A DNA stretch of 64,000 nucleotides from Sphingopyxis sp. H115 (GTDB taxonomy: Bacteria > Pseudomonadota > Alphaproteobacteria > Sphingomonadales > Sphingomonadaceae): positions 1 through 64,000 of the forward strand of contig NZ_LNSA01000014.1 of NCBI RefSeq assembly GCF_001468465.1. Reading direction: 5' to 3'. The notes beneath the pieces were generated by a model, which made no database searches, was not told the origin of the DNA, and worked only from the letters and a program-made list of their open reading frames with translations. Of the stretch, positions 62,015 through 64,000 are shown in pieces (within the stretch, counting starts at the first letter, position 1; every line of letters begins with the position of its first letter). Position numbers and translations under genes: made by a program.

Positions 62015-63423
62015 TCGCAGGCCGTTCGATCCTCCTCGCCGGCACGCTCGCGCTCTCCGGCTGCTCGCTCGCGCCAAAGACGGTGCTGCCAGCGCCGCCA
62101 GTGCCGCAAAGCTGGCCCGTCGGGGACGCTTATCTGCTCCAGAACGAGGCGGCGCTGCCGATCCTCTCCTATAAGAGCGTTTTCACCGACCCACGGCTTC
62201 AGGCGCTGACCGAACAGGCGCTTGCCAACAATCGCGACCTGCGCACCGCCTACGCCAATGTCGTCGCGGCGCGCGCGCAGGTGCGCGTCACGCGATCGGG
62301 GCAATTCCCCGAACTCGGCGTGACGGCGGGCGCGGGCTATTCGGACGGCGGTGTCGACGCCAGCGGCAACGGGAATGGAAGCGGGAACTTCTCCCTGCGC
62401 GGCGGCGTCACCGCCTTCGAACTCGACCTGTTCGGACGACTCGCCAACGCGACCGAGGCCGACCGCAATCGCGCGCTCGCGACCGAAGCGGCGTCGCGCA
62501 CCGTGCGCGTCGCGCTGATCGCCAGCGTCGCCGACGCCTGGGCAAACTATGGTGCTGACCGCGACCTGCTCAAAATCGCCGAGGATACTGCCGCCAACGC
62601 TCGCGAAAGCGTGCGGCTAACCAAGGCGCGGCTCGACGGCGGCGTCGCGCCGCGCACCGACCTGCGCCAGGCCGAACAGATTCTCGCCACCGCCGAGGAT
62701 GCGATCGCGCAGCAGCAGACCGCGCTCGCGCAGGACGAAAATCTCATCCGCCTGCTCGTCGGCGCCGAGGTCGACCGGGAATTGCTTCCGGCAAGCCTTG
62801 CCGAGGTCACGCCGGCGATCGTGTCGCTGCCCGCCGGGGTGAACTCCGAAATATTGCTGCGCCGCCCTGACGTGATCGAGGCCGAATATGCCCTGCGCGC
62901 CGCCAACGCCGATATCGGCGTCGCGCGCGCGGCGCTTTTTCCGTCGATCTCGCTCACCGGGCTGCTCGGTTTCGCGAGTGACGCGCTTTCCAGCCTGTTC
63001 GACAGCGGCTCGTTCAGCTGGTCGGCCGGAGGCGACGCGACGGCAACAATCTTCGACGCCGGAGGACGCCGCGCCGGGGTTGCGATCAGCGAAGCGCAGC
63101 GCGACGCCGCGCTCGCGGGCTATGAAGGCGCCATCCAGACGGCGTTTCGCGAGGTAGCCGACGCGCTCGCAGTGCAAGGCACGATTTCCGAACGCGTACG
63201 CGCCGCGGCGGCGAATAGCGAAGCCGCCGCCGACACGGCGATGCTGACCGACGCACGCTATAAGGGCGGCGTCGACAGCTTCCTGTCGAGCCTCGACGCG
63301 CAGCGCAGCCTCTATGCGGCGCGGCGGAGCGAGATCGGCACGCAGCTGCTGCTCGTCAGCACGCGAATCGCCTTGTTTCGTGCCTTGGGCGGCGACAGCA
63401 GCGCGGGAACGGCAGCGCCCTGA
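62011..63423 (+). CDS. RND efflux outer membrane lipoprotein channel (OprM/NodT family)
   Basis: 470 aa. Lipobox LSGC (Cys about 18). Two TolC-type repeats: LTEQALANNRDLRTAYANVVAARAQVRVTRSGQFPEL in the first and LLRRPDVIEAEYALRAANADIGVARAALFPSISLTG in the second, typical of the NodT class. The start overlaps the pump stop by four bases. Completes the tripartite pump. A dispersed palindrome follows the stop. Confidence 0.95.
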   Translation: MIAGRSILLAGTLALSGCSLAPKTVLPAPPVPQSWPVGDAYLLQNEAALPILSYKSVFTDPRLQALTEQALANNRDLRTAYANVVAARAQVRVTRSGQFPELGVTAGAGYSDGGVDASGNGNGSGNFSLRGGVTAFELDLFGRLANATEADRNRALATEAASRTVRVALIASVADAWANYGADRDLLKIAEDTAANARESVRLTKARLDGGVAPRTDLRQAEQILATAEDAIAQQQTALAQDENLIRLLVGAEVDRELLPASLAEVTPAIVSLPAGVNSEILLRRPDVIEAEYALRAANADIGVARAALFPSISLTGLLGFASDALSSLFDSGSFSWSAGGDATATIFDAGGRRAGVAISEAQRDAALAGYEGAIQTAFREVADALAVQGTISERVRAAAANSEAAADTAMLTDARYKGGVDSFLSSLDAQRSLYAARRSEIGTQLLLVSTRIALFRALGGDSSAGTAAP

Positions 63424-63429
63424 CTTTCT

Positions 63430-63502
63430 CGTCATGCCGGACTGCATCCGGCATCCATTGCGACGCCGGCAGAATGAACCCCGGATCAAGTCCGGAGTGA
63501 GG
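63430..63502. repeat. Dispersed GGACTTGATCCGG palindrome, copy 6 (diverged)
   Basis: CGTCATGCCGGACTGCATCC opens and CGGATCAAGTCCGGAGTGAG closes the unit; the left arm has GC for the usual TT/GA bases. It sits just after the outer-membrane channel gene, between the efflux operon and the SOS box. Confidence 0.75.
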
Positions 63503-63554
63503 ATTGGGCTGTGGCGGACTCTCCTTGACAATCGCCCGCACTCGCGCGCTAATA

Positions 63555-63569
63555 GAACATATCAGGAAC
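63555..63569 (+). promoter_or_regulatory. LexA (SOS) box GAACATATCAGGAAC before imuA
   Basis: Exact match to the alphaproteobacterial LexA form GAAC-N7-GAAC (GTTC-N7-GTTC on the other strand). It ends two bases before the imuA ATG, and the likely ribosome site AGGAA (63564-63568) lies within it, so transcription must start upstream or inside the box. Confidence 0.85.
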
Positions 63570-63571
63570 AA

Positions 63572-64000
63572 ATGATGCGCGAGTCGTCTCACCCTCTCGC
63601 CGGGCTGCGCCAACGCATCGCCCGGATCGCCGCCAGCGGCGTGGAAAGCCACCGGGCCGAAGGCTGGCTGGCGAGCGGGCACGCGCGCTTCGACGACGCG
63701 CTCCAGGGTGGGCTCGCGATCGGGCACATCCATGAATTTTTTGCCGCCGACGCGCTCGATGCAACGAGCGCCGCCGCCTTCGCCGCGCTGGTCGCGCTGC
63801 GCACGCCGGGCAAGGCGCCGCTGATCTGGCTGCGTACCACCGACGCGAACAAGCGCAGCGGCCGCATCTATGCCCCCGGCATCGCCGAACTTGGCGGCGA
63901 CCCCGACCGGCTACTGCTTGTCGAAACCGCCGATCCCAAGATGTTGCTCGCCTGCGCGAACGACGCGATCCGCTGCGCCGGGTCTGCGGCGGTGATCGTC
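63572..64000 (+). CDS. imuA: ImuA family SOS mutagenesis protein (3' partial)
   Basis: 143 residues visible before the right edge. The start is ATG 63572 (tandem ATG at 63575). The RecA-like N-terminal part reads LAGLRQRIARIAASGVESHRAEG, then SGHARFDDALQGGLAIGHIHEFFA and PLIWLRTTDANKRSGRIYAPGIAELGGDP, which matches ImuA proteins encoded before imuB and dnaE2. ImuA, ImuB and DnaE2 form the damage-induced translesion mutasome in bacteria without UmuDC. The partner genes should follow outside the window. Confidence 0.87.
   Translation, partial: MMRESSHPLAGLRQRIARIAASGVESHRAEGWLASGHARFDDALQGGLAIGHIHEFFAADALDATSAAAFAALVALRTPGKAPLIWLRTTDANKRSGRIYAPGIAELGGDPDRLLLVETADPKMLLACANDAIRCAGSAAVIV

Noticed and set aside
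60161..62077. Open frame of about 638 codons on the minus strand opposite the RND pump.
   Set aside because: Shadow frame; the plus-strand RND pump has all family landmarks over the same bases.
1..64000. tRNA, rRNA, CRISPR arrays, integrases, transposases and attachment sites.
   Set aside because: No cloverleaf-like segment, spaced direct-repeat array, or recombinase/transposase motif was seen in any intergenic region or coding frame.

Overview
The window is GC-rich chromosomal DNA with short intergenic gaps, many 4-base ATGA/GTGA gene overlaps and alphaproteobacterial gene content. The gene set (GluQRS, a PduO-type adenosyltransferase next to a HIG1-like protein, EgtB/EgtD, a TonB receptor of the Xanthomonas/Caulobacter type, ImuA behind a GAAC-N7-GAAC SOS box) and six copies of a dispersed palindrome built on GGACTTGATCCGG/CCGGATCAAGTCC suggest a sphingomonad, perhaps close to Sphingopyxis. 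The genus is inferred. I see no phage, insertion sequence, CRISPR array, rRNA or tRNA gene.

Layout. 1-10.5 kb: end of a helix-hairpin-helix protein, a CNNM/CorC-type membrane protein, an OmpA-like lipoprotein, a minus-strand operon (queuosine-precursor transporter, argB, yggT, folD, a lipoprotein, a marC-like gene), then a CNT nucleoside transporter and small envelope proteins including an MliC-like lysozyme inhibitor. 10.6-17.5 kb: 3-hydroxyacyl-CoA dehydrogenase plus methyltransferase, the ergothioneine pair egtB-egtD, gluQRS-HIG1-cobO, an HNH endonuclease and a YbaY-like lipoprotein. 17.7-20.4 kb: phosphoenolpyruvate carboxylase.

21.1-35.2 kb is an acyl-CoA catabolic island: a minus-strand arm (two adjacent acyl-CoA dehydrogenases and an SDR) diverges from a plus-strand arm (SDR, GPH-family symporter, ACAD10/11-type acyl-CoA dehydrogenase, zinc alcohol dehydrogenase, APH-type kinase, two SDRs, a class C beta-lactamase-fold hydrolase, a FadB-like fusion). 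The dehydrogenase and kinase correspond to the two halves of animal ACAD10/ACAD11, which phosphorylate and remove the hydroxyl of 4-hydroxyacyl-CoAs. Two related 16-bp palindromes sit before the two plus-strand blocks. 35.8-43.7 kb is a valine/isobutyrate degradation cluster (mmsB, enoyl-CoA hydratase, HIBYL-CoA hydrolase, isobutyryl-CoA dehydrogenase-like, mmsA) with a divergent LysR regulator whose promoter carries a perfect 8-1-8 inverted repeat.

43.7-57.4 kb is a uronate/polyuronate utilisation locus: uxuB, uxaC, a hexuronate transporter, an unassigned hydratase, kdgK, kduD, kduI, a LacI regulator, a secreted beta-helix protein and a TonB receptor broken by a single frameshift. Its three promoter regions share a CCGG-centred operator, and two of them also carry FCD-GntR-like sites. 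No uxuA or KDPG aldolase gene is present. 57.6-63.4 kb is a complete tripartite RND efflux operon. The window ends inside imuA, preceded by an alphaproteobacterial LexA box that overlaps its ribosome binding site.
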